Part shown: positions 17,529 to 26,650 of the stretch, piece by piece | Layout: every line of letters begins with the position of its first letter | Numbering within the stretch: position 1 is the stretch's first letter | Assembly (NCBI RefSeq): GCF_003131205.1 | Contig: NZ_QFFY01000001.1 | Span: 124,001 to 188,000, forward strand | DNA from: Occallatibacter savannae | Lineage (GTDB): Bacteria > Acidobacteriota > Terriglobia > Terriglobales > Acidobacteriaceae | Direction of reading: 5' to 3' | DNA length: 64,000 nucleotides | The notes under the pieces: model-generated | Database searches by the model: none | Seen by the model: the letters and a program-made list of their open reading frames with translations, nothing else | Told to the model about the DNA's origin: nothing | Position numbers and translations under genes: made by a program

Positions 17529-18710
17529 ATGTCACGATCACGAAAGGCGTCCAGCAATTTAGTACCCCCTGCTGAACATGAAGGAAGCGGCCGCGTTTCG
17601 AAACATCGGCGGGTGTATGAACACCTGCTGGCGAACATTGAGTCGGGTGTGTTGAAGTCCGGGGATCGGCTGCCGAGCGAAGCAGAACTGGGCAAGCTGT
17701 TTGAAGCTTCGCGGATCACTGTGGCGAAGGCTGTGCACGATTTGCAGCGGATGGGCTTGGTAACGCGGCGACCGGGCGCAGGGACGCATGTACTAGGAGA
17801 GAAGAAGCAAAGCGGGCGAACTTTCGGACTGTTGATTCCGGAGTTGGGACTGACGGAGATCTTCGAGCCCATCTGCAACGGCATGATGCGCGCGCAGTTC
17901 GCGAAACCGGATGCGCTGCTGTGGGGGAACTCGTCGACTTCGGTCGAGGACAGCGCGAAGGCTGCAGAGCAAGTGGCGGAATCATTCATAGAAAAGAGGG
18001 TGTCAGGCGTTTTCTTTGCGCCGCTCGAACTGGCGAGCGAGAAGGATGCGGCAAACCGGCGCATCGCGCGGATTCTGGACCGGGCTCAGGTTCCATTCGT
18101 GTTGCTGGACCGCTGCTATATGCCATATCCCGAGCGGTCTGCGCACGACCTGGTTGGAGTGGACAACCGGCGAGCTGGCTATATTGCGACGTCGCATTTG
18201 CTCGAGCACGGAGCGCGGCGACCCGTATTCGTGGGAGAAGAGCGGGCCGCGAACACGGTAGATGCCCGAATCACCGGATTCTACGAAGCCCTGCGCGTGC
18301 ATGAGGTGAAGCTGGATTGTGATCCGGTGTATCGGGGGAGCGCTGCAGATGAGGCATTCGTTCGCAAAGTGCTGGACTCGGCGCGGCCGGACGGGATTGT
18401 GTGCGCAAACGATCTAACTGCCGCGAGGCTGATGCAGGTCCTGATCGGATTCGGTGTACAGATTCCAAGCGAGATCAGGATCATTGGCGTGGATGATGTG
18501 CGTTATGCGAGTTTGTTGCCCGTGCCGCTGACAACGGTTCACCAGGACTGCGCGGGGATTGGAGCCGCGGCAATTGCGACGATGCTGCAGCGGCTCGATC
18601 AACCGAAGCTTCCGATACGGGATGTACTGGTCCCGGTGCGGCTTGTGGTGCGTCGATCTTGCGGGGCGCACCTGGATGCAAGCACAAATCGGGCCAACGG
18701 CGGCGAGTGA
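17529..18710 (+). CDS. GntR-type DNA-binding domain fused to LacI-type sugar-binding domain
   Basis: The 393-residue regulator has an N-terminal GntR winged helix (about residues 25-92), with LKSGDRLPSEAELGKLFEAS and the recognition-helix stretch RITVAKAVHDLQRMGLVTRR. The rest is a periplasmic-binding-protein/LacI-like effector domain (about 105-385), with FGLLIPELGL at its start and GIVCANDLTAARLMQVL near the end. This AraR-like architecture usually binds a sugar as inducer. The genes on either side (GH31 and GH3) are the obvious targets. The ATG at 17529 follows a weak ribosome-binding site. The inducer is unknown. Confidence 0.93.
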   Translation: MSRSRKASSNLVPPAEHEGSGRVSKHRRVYEHLLANIESGVLKSGDRLPSEAELGKLFEASRITVAKAVHDLQRMGLVTRRPGAGTHVLGEKKQSGRTFGLLIPELGLTEIFEPICNGMMRAQFAKPDALLWGNSSTSVEDSAKAAEQVAESFIEKRVSGVFFAPLELASEKDAANRRIARILDRAQVPFVLLDRCYMPYPERSAHDLVGVDNRRAGYIATSHLLEHGARRPVFVGEERAANTVDARITGFYEALRVHEVKLDCDPVYRGSAADEAFVRKVLDSARPDGIVCANDLTAARLMQVLIGFGVQIPSEIRIIGVDDVRYASLLPVPLTTVHQDCAGIGAAAIATMLQRLDQPKLPIRDVLVPVRLVVRRSCGAHLDASTNRANGGE

Positions 18711-18820
18711 CTTTCCATGTGCATTTGACGGCGAGTTGCTTGCCTTGTTCTCTCGGGATCGCGCACAGCGCTGGCGAGCCCGGCTGCTATACACTTGCTT
18801 GCCGTGAACCTAATAGGGGC

Positions 18821-18830
18821 CGGTCGACCG
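18821..18830. promoter_or_regulatory. 10-bp palindrome before the GH3 gene
   Basis: CGGTCGACCG is a perfect palindrome 38 nt before the chosen GH3 start. It is a candidate operator, but it differs from the palindrome before the regulator gene, so a shared regulon is not shown. Confidence 0.3.
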
Positions 18831-18867
18831 CTCGTTGATCGGCTTCAAATGCAGCGAGGGGACAAGA

Positions 18868-21591
18868 GTGCTTCTGAATAATCTATTCCGCATCGGGCGA
18901 ACTTTGCCGGCAAGTAGCGGTGTACTGCTGGCCGGGAGTCTGGCTGTGATGGGCGCAACCTGCCTGGTAGCGCAGAACGTCCCCGTTGTAACCGGTGATT
19001 CACGTGTGGACAAGCTCCTAAGCCAGATGACGCTTGAGGAAAAGCTGACGCTGATCCACGGTACTCAGGAGGATCCGAAGGTATACCAGGGGCAGGCGGG
19101 ATATCTCGCGGGCGTTCCCAGGCTGGGGATACCGGGATTGCGATTTGCGGACGGGCCGCCGGGAGTTTTGACTCGTCATCCCTCGCAAGGTGAGACGGCG
19201 ACCATGGGGGTCGCAGCGACGTTCAGCGTGAAAGATGCGCAGGATAACGGTGTCGTTATCGGCCGCGAAGATCGTGCGCTGGGGATCGATGTCTCGCTGC
19301 AGCCCTTTGTGAATATCGACAGGGATCTGCAGTTCGGCCGCGGCTACAACACGTTCGGCGAAGACCCATTCCTGACCTCGCAGATGGGAGTAGCCGAGGT
19401 GAAGGGCATTCAGTCGCAACACGTAATGGCGCAGATCAAGCACTATGTGGGCTACGACTCCGATAACGAGAATACGTTCATTGACGACCAGACGCTTCAT
19501 GAGGTGTATGTGGCGCCGTTCGACGCGGCGATCAAAGCCGGCGTGGCATCGATTATGTGCTCTTACAACCGTCTGAACGGCACATTCGCGTGCGGCAATA
19601 AAGAGACACTGACGACGATTCTTCGCGATCAATTAGGGTTCAAGGGATTCGTAACGTCGGACTGGGGCGCAGTGCACGCGGTGGACTTCATCAAGGCGGG
19701 GCTGGACATGGAGATGCCTGGGGAGCCCGATCCGAACAACCACGGGTTCACGATTTCGTCATTCTTCGATTCGCGTCCTGTGCCGCCTCCTCCTTCTCCT
19801 TCGGCGTTTCAGGACAATGCTGACATGTTCGGCGGCCATATCCCCGAAGAGCCGGTGGAGAAGCGTGATTTCAGCGGTGGAAATTGGGGCGTGAAGCTAA
19901 GCCCGAAGAAGATGCCGGAGGCGCTGAAAGACGGAACTGTGACCGAGGCTGACGTGAATCGCGCGGCAGGCCGCGTGCTCTATGAGATCGTTCATTTCGG
20001 TTATCTCGATGGACAGTCGAAACATGAGGTAACAAAACAGGCGATTGAAGAGAATGCAAAGATCATTGAGAAGACCGGCGAAGATGCGGCCGTGCTGCTG
20101 AAGAACGAAGGAAGCATTCTGCCGCTGAAGCACGAGGATCTGGATTCGGTGGTGTTGATCGGGCCGACGGCAGCACAGGTGGATTCGATCGGAATCAACG
20201 GGGAGCGTTCAGTTGGTCTGCCGGAGCGGCAGGTGGGTCCGCTTGCAGTAATGAAGAAGATCTCCGGAGTCTCAGACATAGCTTTCGCGGTGGACGACGA
20301 TATGACGGGCTCGCCTGTGCCTGCAAGCGTGCTGAGCCATGACGGACAACAAGGCCTGCTGCGAAGCACAAAATCAGGAGAAACACGGACGGATGCGACG
20401 CTTGATTTCACGCTGAAAGGCCACAACGCGCTGCCCCCCAACTCGATTGTGACCTGGAAGGGAATATTGACCCCGCCGCATGCTGGAACGTACTGGTTCT
20501 ACCTCCAGGCGCTCGGCACGAATGCCGTGATCAAGCTCGATGGGAAGCGACTAGCTGCCACGGGGGCATTTCAGGGTGGTGTTCACGGAGATATTCTTCA
20601 GGCAAATCAGGATAACGCGATTCCGACGACCGACAGTCTTGATAATGTGCGGCGAGCAGTAGACCTGAGCGCCGGGCCGCACGCGATCGAGGTCAGCACA
20701 TCATTGGATACTTCAGGAGCGCCGGTGCAGGTGCGGTTGAACTGGTACACGCCTGAGCAGCGGAAGGCTGATCACGATCATGCGATCGAATCGGCAAAGC
20801 ACGCGGAGATCGCGGTAGTGTTTGTGTGGACCCGGCTACAGCCCGTCTTCGGGATTCCGGGCGATCAGGACAAGCTTGTGGAGGAGGTCGCGGCGGCAAA
20901 TCCGAACACAGTGGTGGTTTTGAATACGAGCCAGCCTGTGGCCCTGCCGTGGGTGGACAAGGTGAAGGCTGTGCTGCAGATGTGGTGGCCGGGCGATGAA
21001 GGCGGATGGTCGACCGCAAACATCCTGCTCGGCAAAACGAGCCCGGCGGGACGCCTTCCCGTGACCTGGGGCAAACGCCTCGAGGACTACCCGGCTACGG
21101 ACCCGAAGCATCCCGAGCGCAGCAAGAAGCCGCCTGAGAAGAAGACCATCTACAGCGAAGGCGTGAACGTCGGGTATCGGTGGTTCGACAAGGAGGGTAT
21201 CGAGCCGCTTTTCGCGTTTGGACATGGCCTGAGCTATACGACGTTCGACTACTCGGGCCTTGCGGTCTCAAAGGCTTCCGATGGCGGGCTCGATGTGAAG
21301 GTGAACATCAAGAATAAGGGGCCTGTGGCGTCAGACGAGGTGCCGCAGGTTTACCTCGGCGCGCCAAGTGACGCTCCGGATGGGGTGCAGTTTCCAGTTC
21401 GGGCGCTGGTGGCGTTCGACCGGATTCACTTCGGCCCCAACGAGAGCAAAACTGTCACTCTGCATGTGGCTCAGCGGCAGCTGCAGTACTGGTCGACGAA
21501 AGAGCAGAAGTGGATTACAGCTAGCGGCAAGCGTACTGTGAGCATTGGAGGCTCGTCTCGCGACCTGCGGTTGAATCAGGCGATCGAGTAG
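18868..21591 (+). CDS. secreted glycoside hydrolase family 3 with inserted PA14 domain
   Basis: The GTG at 18868 has GAGGGG upstream and begins directly before a signal peptide (about residues 12-38); a start at 18835 would add only a short polar leader. The N-terminal GH3 barrel (about 45-290) contains VKGIQSQHVMAQIKHYVGYD and the nucleophile Asp in FVTSDWGA (about residue 264). The second alpha/beta domain is interrupted by a PA14-like insert (about 510-625; the segment GTYWFYLQALGTNAVIKLDG). A fibronectin-III-like domain closes the protein (about 800-905). Family members are beta-glucosidases or beta-xylosidases. The regulator gene immediately upstream suggests inducible expression. Length (907 aa) is normal for PA14-bearing GH3. 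Confidence 0.93.
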   Translation: MLLNNLFRIGRTLPASSGVLLAGSLAVMGATCLVAQNVPVVTGDSRVDKLLSQMTLEEKLTLIHGTQEDPKVYQGQAGYLAGVPRLGIPGLRFADGPPGVLTRHPSQGETATMGVAATFSVKDAQDNGVVIGREDRALGIDVSLQPFVNIDRDLQFGRGYNTFGEDPFLTSQMGVAEVKGIQSQHVMAQIKHYVGYDSDNENTFIDDQTLHEVYVAPFDAAIKAGVASIMCSYNRLNGTFACGNKETLTTILRDQLGFKGFVTSDWGAVHAVDFIKAGLDMEMPGEPDPNNHGFTISSFFDSRPVPPPPSPSAFQDNADMFGGHIPEEPVEKRDFSGGNWGVKLSPKKMPEALKDGTVTEADVNRAAGRVLYEIVHFGYLDGQSKHEVTKQAIEENAKIIEKTGEDAAVLLKNEGSILPLKHEDLDSVVLIGPTAAQVDSIGINGERSVGLPERQVGPLAVMKKISGVSDIAFAVDDDMTGSPVPASVLSHDGQQGLLRSTKSGETRTDATLDFTLKGHNALPPNSIVTWKGILTPPHAGTYWFYLQALGTNAVIKLDGKRLAATGAFQGGVHGDILQANQDNAIPTTDSLDNVRRAVDLSAGPHAIEVSTSLDTSGAPVQVRLNWYTPEQRKADHDHAIESAKHAEIAVVFVWTRLQPVFGIPGDQDKLVEEVAAANPNTVVVLNTSQPVALPWVDKVKAVLQMWWPGDEGGWSTANILLGKTSPAGRLPVTWGKRLEDYPATDPKHPERSKKPPEKKTIYSEGVNVGYRWFDKEGIEPLFAFGHGLSYTTFDYSGLAVSKASDGGLDVKVNIKNKGPVASDEVPQVYLGAPSDAPDGVQFPVRALVAFDRIHFGPNESKTVTLHVAQRQLQYWSTKEQKWITASGKRTVSIGGSSRDLRLNQAIE

Positions 21592-21637
21592 ATTTCGTTT
21601 GGGAGGCCGGAGTGCGGCGCTCCGGCGTTTTCGTGGT

Positions 21638-22309
21638 TCAATCGTCAGCAGCCTGTGTCGCCATTCGCGTATCGTCTCCGCGATCAGGGTTGGCTGCGCG
21701 CGCTGTGCTCAGCGTGTGCAGAAGCAGTATGACGATGAGTGTCCAAGGCAGAGCAATCGGCAGCATGAATCTGAAGATCTGCGAAAGCGGCCAGAACTGA
21801 GGCTCATCCCAATAGGCGCGGAACATCATGAAAGTCGTGTTTGCCAGCGAGCAGATGAGCGCCACGCAGCAGGCGAGGGAGCCGATCTCCGCTCGATTGC
21901 TGGTTCGCTCTAACCTGTGAAAGGCCCACTGCAGAAACCCGATTACAACGGTGAACACCCACAGGCGTTCGGGCCAAATCCCAGACGCGGCTGCCATCAA
22001 TACCGGGATCGAACCTGCCAAGGCGACATAGATCCAGCGGTTGACGTTCGGCAGAATTTGACTCAACCCATCGATTGCGAGCAGAACGGAAGCAGCAATG
22101 GTGACGGGCGCCCACACGGTCATCTCCGGCGGATTCGAGCTGCGGAGAATACCGAGCAAGGACTCGGCTGCAGCGAGTATTCCGACCATGAGTTTGTAAA
22201 CGCCCCAGAACTTCAATGCCTTCTCCGTGGTCTCAAAGTCTCGCAGATGTGGCCGAGACGTGGTCGGCGGATTGCGCAGCCGCGCATCGACCATCGTATT
22301 TTGCCGCAC
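21638..22309 (-). CDS. multi-pass membrane protein of unknown function
   Basis: The 223-residue protein has about six hydrophobic segments. They include FWGVYKLMVGILAAAESLLG, VTIAASVLLAIDGLSQIL, IYVALAGSIPVLMAAASGI, WVFTVVIGFLQWAFHRL and PIALPWTLIVILLLHTL. The N-terminus is polar (about 30 residues) and a second Met six residues in may be the start. No catalytic motif is visible and I cannot assign a family. It converges with the GH3 gene and is divergent from rdgB, so it is probably a single-gene unit. Confidence 0.7.
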   Translation of the reverse strand: MRQNTMVDARLRNPPTTSRPHLRDFETTEKALKFWGVYKLMVGILAAAESLLGILRSSNPPEMTVWAPVTIAASVLLAIDGLSQILPNVNRWIYVALAGSIPVLMAAASGIWPERLWVFTVVIGFLQWAFHRLERTSNRAEIGSLACCVALICSLANTTFMMFRAYWDEPQFWPLSQIFRFMLPIALPWTLIVILLLHTLSTARAANPDRGDDTRMATQAADD

Positions 22310-22369
22310 CGCTTGTCGCGAGAACTGGTAGCGGCGGAATGGCGAGATTAGGGCGGTTACACTCCTGAT

Positions 22370-22993
22370 ATGGGCCTACGCCTGTACGTTGCAACTACAA
22401 ATCCAGGAAAACTGCGCGATTTTCAGACTGCCGCTCAAGCGCATCGGGTCTGTCTGGAGCCCCTGCCTGGCCTGGCGGAAATCGAAGCTCCGGAGGAAGA
22501 CGGGGATTCTTTCGCTGCGAATGCCACGATCAAGGCGGTTTACTATTCGCAGTTCGCGCCTGGCGAACTGGTGCTTGCGGATGATTCCGGTCTGGAGGTC
22601 GACGCACTCGATGGGGCCCCGGGCGTGCGCTCTGCCCGGTTTGCGGCAGATGCCGGGCTCGTCGATTCACCCGATGCAAACGACAATACCGATGTCTGGA
22701 ACAATATGGTTCTGTTGCAACGGTTGGGAGACTTGGGTGCGGAGCAGCGAGGTGCTCGATATCATTGCGTTCTCGTTGCCGCAAGGGATGGCCGTGTCGA
22801 GCACACAAGTGACGGCTCGGTTGAGGGTGTAGTTCTGAATGCGCCTCGTGGGACTGGAGGTTTCGGTTATGACCCTCTTTTCTATCTTCCAGATCTCGAG
22901 CGAACCATGGCAGAAATCGACCTCGAGACGAAACTCACGCTGAGCCACCGCGGAAGGGCGTTGGAGGATCTACTACGACAACTACGTCTCTGA
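22370..22993 (+). CDS. rdgB: non-canonical purine NTP pyrophosphatase, RdgB/HAM1 family
   Basis: The 207-residue enzyme hydrolyses dITP, ITP and XTP to monophosphates, keeping deaminated purines out of nucleic acids. The N-terminal YVATTNPGKLRDF is the phosphate-binding signature (SerThrAsn-Lys). Catalytic acidic residues lie in EEDGDSFAANATIKA and ADDSGLEVDAL. The late block GTGGFGYDPLFYLPD and the ending TKLTLSHRGRALEDL are diagnostic. The ATG at 22370 follows a short AT-richer stretch. It stands alone, divergent from the membrane-protein gene and upstream of the sdh operon. Confidence 0.95.
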   Translation: MGLRLYVATTNPGKLRDFQTAAQAHRVCLEPLPGLAEIEAPEEDGDSFAANATIKAVYYSQFAPGELVLADDSGLEVDALDGAPGVRSARFAADAGLVDSPDANDNTDVWNNMVLLQRLGDLGAEQRGARYHCVLVAARDGRVEHTSDGSVEGVVLNAPRGTGGFGYDPLFYLPDLERTMAEIDLETKLTLSHRGRALEDLLRQLRL

Positions 22994-23108
22994 TATTCAC
23001 GCTCTCAACCCCACTGCCGAGAGCAGCGGGTTGAGAGCGAATTATCCCTGCTTCCGCTCACAGCAGTACGGAAAGTTTCATCTGCCGAATAGAGCAGGGC
23101 CCGCGTGC

Positions 23109-23138
23109 TTGACGATCCTTATCTGCGTTACGAATAAT
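23109..23138 (+). promoter_or_regulatory. possible sigma-70 promoter of the sdh operon
   Basis: TTGACG at 23109-23114 and AATAAT at 23133-23138, separated by 18 bp, make a -35/-10 pair about 90 nt before the sdhC start. Both boxes are close to consensus and stand out in a GC-rich background. Confidence 0.5.
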
Positions 23139-23230
23139 GCCCTTGGAATTGGAAGAGATACGCCGTCCCTCAATCTGATACAGGCACCGCTCCGGATTCT
23201 GCACCCGAAGCACTTAGGAGACCCTTCTTC

Positions 23231-23986
23231 ATGGCAACAGCCCAAAATCCTGCCACGCCCAAGGTTCGCGCAGGCGTGCAGCCGATTCGCGCCGCGAAGG
23301 GAACAAGCTTTATATGGCGCAAACTCCACTCGCTGCTCGGCATTATTCCGATCGGCGCATTCTTCATCGAGCATCTGCTTTCTAACTTTGAAGCGCTCAA
23401 GGGACCATCGGCGTACGGCGCCCAGGTGAAGTTCCTCAATGCGCTTCCACTTGTTCGCGTGCTCGAGTGGACTTTCATTTTCATTCCTATTGCCTATCAT
23501 GCGTTTTACGGCCTCTACATCTGGTTCCGCGGCAAGTCGAACGTGGTGTATTACCCGTGGGCGGGGAACTGGATGTATGTCGCACAGCGCTGGACCGGGC
23601 TGATTGCGACCGCGTACATCATCCAGCACGTGCTGAGGCAGCGCTTCATGGGCATCAGTCTGCCGGAGAACCCAGGCGCGGCATTTCACAAAGTGCAGGT
23701 CGAACTCAGTAACCCGGTGATGCTCGCTGTCTACGTGATCGCGATGATCGCCATCTGCTGGCACTTCGCATACGGCATCTGGCTGTTCGCGGCGAAGTGG
23801 GGCATTACTCCCGGCGAGGTCGCGCGCAAGCGGTTCGGCTATATATGCGCAGCCTTCGGAGTGATCCTGCTCTTCATGGGACTGGCAAGCATCTGGGCGT
23901 TCGTCAGGCCGGAAGCTCGCAATGCTCCGGAGATCGCTCCGGTCGCAGTGTTGCGAACAGCCGCGTTAACACCAGCCGCGGTCTGA
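23231..23986 (+). CDS. sdhC: succinate dehydrogenase cytochrome b subunit
   Basis: The 251-residue protein is the single large membrane anchor of a B. subtilis-type (b558-like) succinate:quinone reductase. Five helices can be drawn, beginning near KLHSLLGIIPIGAFFIEHLL. Histidine candidates for haem ligation are in HSLLG, FFIEHLL, AYHAFYG, YIIQHVL and CWHFAYGIW. AGGAGA lies upstream of the ATG. There is no separate sdhD, as expected for this class. It is the first gene of sdhC-AhpD-like-sdhA-YciI-sdhB, reading into the next gene after only 10 nt. It anchors SdhAB and passes electrons to quinone. Confidence 0.92.
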   Translation: MATAQNPATPKVRAGVQPIRAAKGTSFIWRKLHSLLGIIPIGAFFIEHLLSNFEALKGPSAYGAQVKFLNALPLVRVLEWTFIFIPIAYHAFYGLYIWFRGKSNVVYYPWAGNWMYVAQRWTGLIATAYIIQHVLRQRFMGISLPENPGAAFHKVQVELSNPVMLAVYVIAMIAICWHFAYGIWLFAAKWGITPGEVARKRFGYICAAFGVILLFMGLASIWAFVRPEARNAPEIAPVAVLRTAALTPAAV

Positions 23987-23996
23987 AAAGGACTCA

Positions 23997-24473
23997 ATGC
24001 TCGAAACTGCAAGTAACGCGCGGATCGACTACAAGACGTTCCAGAGCATCATTCCCGAGATGGGCACAGGGATGGCCGCCATCAGCCATGCCTTGCGCAA
24101 GTCGGGGCTCGAGCCTGAACTCATCGAATTGCTGAAGATTCGGGCCTCGCAACTGAACGGATGCGCGTTCTGCGTGCAGTACCACCTGAACGACGCGCGA
24201 AAGCTGAACATTCCGGCTGCCAAACTCGACCTTCTTGCGACTTGGAGAGAGGCGGACATCTACAACGAGCGCGAGACTGCCGCACTTGACTGGGCAGAAC
24301 ACGTCACGTTGCTGGCGCGGCACCATATCGATGATGAAGCGTTCGCACGCGTGGCGGCGCAGTTCTCGGAACGTGAAGTAGCTTTCCTAACCACGGCCAT
24401 CGGCCAGATCAACTTCTGGAACCGGGTAGCGGCTCCGCTGCGTTTTGCGCCGCCGATTCCTGCTGGTTCCTAG
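23997..24473 (+). CDS. AhpD-like / carboxymuconolactone-decarboxylase-family protein
   Basis: The 158-residue protein contains the alkylhydroperoxidase core RASQLNGCAFCVQYHLNDAR (about residues 46-65), with the CxxC pair and the following His that form the redox active site. A second part of the fold appears in EREVAFLTTAIGQINFWNRV. Such proteins reduce peroxides with a thiol donor, or have related redox roles. It sits inside the sdh operon between sdhC and sdhA, 10 nt after sdhC and 51 nt before sdhA, so co-expression is likely. Protection against peroxide made by the flavoprotein is an inference from position only. Confidence 0.9.
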   Translation: MLETASNARIDYKTFQSIIPEMGTGMAAISHALRKSGLEPELIELLKIRASQLNGCAFCVQYHLNDARKLNIPAAKLDLLATWREADIYNERETAALDWAEHVTLLARHHIDDEAFARVAAQFSEREVAFLTTAIGQINFWNRVAAPLRFAPPIPAGS

Positions 24474-24524
24474 CTTTGTTTCGCAGGCGGCAGTGCGCTG
24501 GCCGCCAGCTTTGAAAGGACTTCA

Positions 24525-26303
24525 ATGGCAGCACCCAGAATCATCGTGGTTGGCGGAGGTTTGGCCGGGCTCGCAGCAGTGATCAAGATTGCCGAAGCCG
24601 GCGGTCACGTAGATCTGTTTTCTATCGTTCCGGTGAAGCGCTCGCATTCGGTCTGCGCGCAGGGGGGCATCAACGCGGCGAAGAACCTGAAGGGCGAAGG
24701 CGACACAACCTGGCAGCACTTTGACGACACAATTTACGGTGGAGACTTTCTTGCCAATCAGACGCCGGTAAAGGCAATGTGCGAAGCGGCTCCGGGCATC
24801 ATCGATCTGCTGGATCGCATGGGCGTTCCGTTCAATCGCACTCCAGAGGGGCTTCTCGATTTCCGCCGGTTTGGCGGGACGCTCTATCACCGCACGGCTT
24901 TTGCAGGCGCCACCACCGGACAGCAGTTGCTGTACGCCTTGGATGAGCAGGTACGCCGTTACGAAGTTGATGGGCACGTGCACAAGTACGAGGGTTGGGA
25001 GTTCCTTTCCGCGATCGTTGACGGAAAGGGAGCCTGCCGGGGCATCGTTGCCATGAACCTGCGCACGATGGAGGTTCGCGCATTCCAGGCTGAAGCGGTG
25101 ATCCTCGCGACTGGCGGCAACGGAGCTATTTTCGGCAAGAGCACCAATTCGGTGGTCTGCACGGGATCGGCGCAGTCGGCCGTGTTCCAGCAGGGCGCCT
25201 ACTACGCCAATGGCGAATTCATTCAGGTGCATCCGACGTCCATACCTGGGGAAGACAAGCTGCGCCTCATGTCTGAGTCGGCGCGCGGCGAGGGCGGACG
25301 GGTCTGGGTTCCGCGTACGCCGGGAGACAAGCGGCCGGTCAAGCAGATTCCGGAGTCGGAGCGCTATTACTTCCTTGAGGAGTGGTATCCGAAGTACGGC
25401 AACCTGGTTCCGCGCGACGTTGCGACGCGAGCTATCCACGAGATCGTTTACGAGCATGGGCTGGGGATCGATGGGCAGCCGATGGTCTACCTGGACCTGA
25501 CGCATATCGATCGCGAGACGCTGAACCGCAAGTTGGAAGGCATTCTCGAGATCTACGAGAAGTTTGTTGGCGACGATCCGCGCGAAGTTCCGATGAAGAT
25601 TTTCCCAGGCATGCACTACACCATGGGCGGGCTCTGGGTGGACAACAACCAAATGACGAACATTCCAGGCTTGTTCGCGTGCGGCGAGTGCGAGTACCAA
25701 TATCACGGCGCGAATCGACTGGGCGCAAACTCACTGGTGAGTTGCATATTCGGCGGATTTTCGGTGGGGCCGATCGCGCTGAAGTACGCGAAGAACGTCG
25801 ATGCGGCCGAGGGAGACGGTGGCGCTGCTGCCGAAATTGCGCGGCAGACCGAGATGAACCAGCAGTTGCTGAAGAACGAAGGCAACGAGAATCCCTTCCG
25901 CATCTGGCGCGAACTCGGCGTGACGATGACCGAGCACGCAACGGTGATCCGTTATAACAAAGGTCTCAAGCAGGCCGACGAAAAGATCGTCGAGCTGCTC
26001 GATCGGTTCCAGAACGTAAGCCTTGCGGATCGGACGCAGTGGGCGAACACGAGTTTCGCGTTCACACGCCAGCTCTACAACATGCTGGAACTCTCACGCG
26101 TGATCGTGCAAGGCGCGCTGCTGCGCGACGAGTCGCGGGGCGCGCACTACAAGCCGGATTTCCCGGAGCGCAACGACGAGAAGTTCCTGAAGACAACCAA
26201 AGCCAGCTTTACCGGCGCACCTGAGGGACCGCGCTTCGAGTATGAAGACGTGGACACTCAATTCATCAAACCAAGGCCGCGCCGTTACGACGCAGCCAAA
26301 TAG
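24525..26303 (+). CDS. sdhA: succinate dehydrogenase flavoprotein subunit
   Basis: The 592-residue protein binds covalent FAD and oxidises succinate. IIVVGGGLAGLAAVIKIAEA (residues 5-24) is the Rossmann motif. The His for covalent FAD and its block is SVCAQGGINAAKNLKGEGD (about 43-61; the expected His is just before, in RSHSVCAQ). The capping/catalytic region includes QVHPTSIPG and the HxxxxGG-type segment MHYTMGGLWVD. The substrate Arg side is seen in ANRLGANSLVSCIFGG. A fumarate-reductase/succinate-dehydrogenase helical domain closes the protein. ATG at 24525 follows GAAAGGAC. YciI-like and iron-sulfur genes follow directly. Confidence 0.97.
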   Translation: MAAPRIIVVGGGLAGLAAVIKIAEAGGHVDLFSIVPVKRSHSVCAQGGINAAKNLKGEGDTTWQHFDDTIYGGDFLANQTPVKAMCEAAPGIIDLLDRMGVPFNRTPEGLLDFRRFGGTLYHRTAFAGATTGQQLLYALDEQVRRYEVDGHVHKYEGWEFLSAIVDGKGACRGIVAMNLRTMEVRAFQAEAVILATGGNGAIFGKSTNSVVCTGSAQSAVFQQGAYYANGEFIQVHPTSIPGEDKLRLMSESARGEGGRVWVPRTPGDKRPVKQIPESERYYFLEEWYPKYGNLVPRDVATRAIHEIVYEHGLGIDGQPMVYLDLTHIDRETLNRKLEGILEIYEKFVGDDPREVPMKIFPGMHYTMGGLWVDNNQMTNIPGLFACGECEYQYHGANRLGANSLVSCIFGGFSVGPIALKYAKNVDAAEGDGGAAAEIARQTEMNQQLLKNEGNENPFRIWRELGVTMTEHATVIRYNKGLKQADEKIVELLDRFQNVSLADRTQWANTSFAFTRQLYNMLELSRVIVQGALLRDESRGAHYKPDFPERNDEKFLKTTKASFTGAPEGPRFEYEDVDTQFIKPRPRRYDAAK

Positions 26304-26312
26304 AGGAACGCT

Positions 26313-26612
26313 TTGAGTGAGCATTTCTTTCTGAAACTAACTCCGCCGCGTCCGACATTCTCGCAGGATATGAGCCCCGAGGAACGCCAGATCATGCAGC
26401 AACATGTTGGCTACTGGACCGATCTGATGCAGAAGGGAACTGCAATCGTGTTTGGTCCGGTGATGGATCCGTCGGGTGTGTACGGCATCGGAGTCGTCCA
26501 CGCGGAAAGCGAAAATCAACTTCGCGCGCTGATCGATGGCGATCCCGCGAAAACAATCAACCACTACGATTACTGGCCCATGCGCGCAGTGCACTCGGGT
26601 CTAAAAGGCTGA
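26313..26612 (+). CDS. YciI-like protein in the sdh operon
   Basis: The 99-residue protein is a single YCII dimeric alpha/beta-barrel domain. HFFLKLTPPRPTFSQDMSPE opens the fold, and a TAIVFGPVMDPSGVYGIGVV strand pair and a HYDYWPMRAV end follow. A TTG start is used, with GAGGAA 5 nt upstream. Family members act as small enzymes or cofactor-binding proteins, mostly of unknown substrate. The gene sits 9 nt after sdhA and 38 nt before sdhB. A heptamer array overlaps its stop codon and fills the gap. Placement inside sdhA-sdhB is unusual and suggests co-expression. Confidence 0.85.
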   Translation: MSEHFFLKLTPPRPTFSQDMSPEERQIMQQHVGYWTDLMQKGTAIVFGPVMDPSGVYGIGVVHAESENQLRALIDGDPAKTINHYDYWPMRAVHSGLKG

Positions 26613-26634
26613 AAGCTGATCGCTAAGAGCTGAA
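26607..26634. repeat. heptamer array between the YciI gene and sdhB
   Basis: Units GGCTGAA, AGCTGAT, CGCTAAG and AGCTGAA run in phase and overlap the stop codon of the YciI-like gene. They fill most of the 38-nt gap to sdhB. Confidence 0.6.
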
Positions 26635-26650
26635 GCTGTATTGAGGAACA

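Noticed and set aside
24471-24512. Further heptamer array between the AhpD-like gene and sdhA
   Set aside because: TAGCTTT and CAGCTTT lie 35 bp (five units) apart, but the units between do not resemble the family, so it may be chance.
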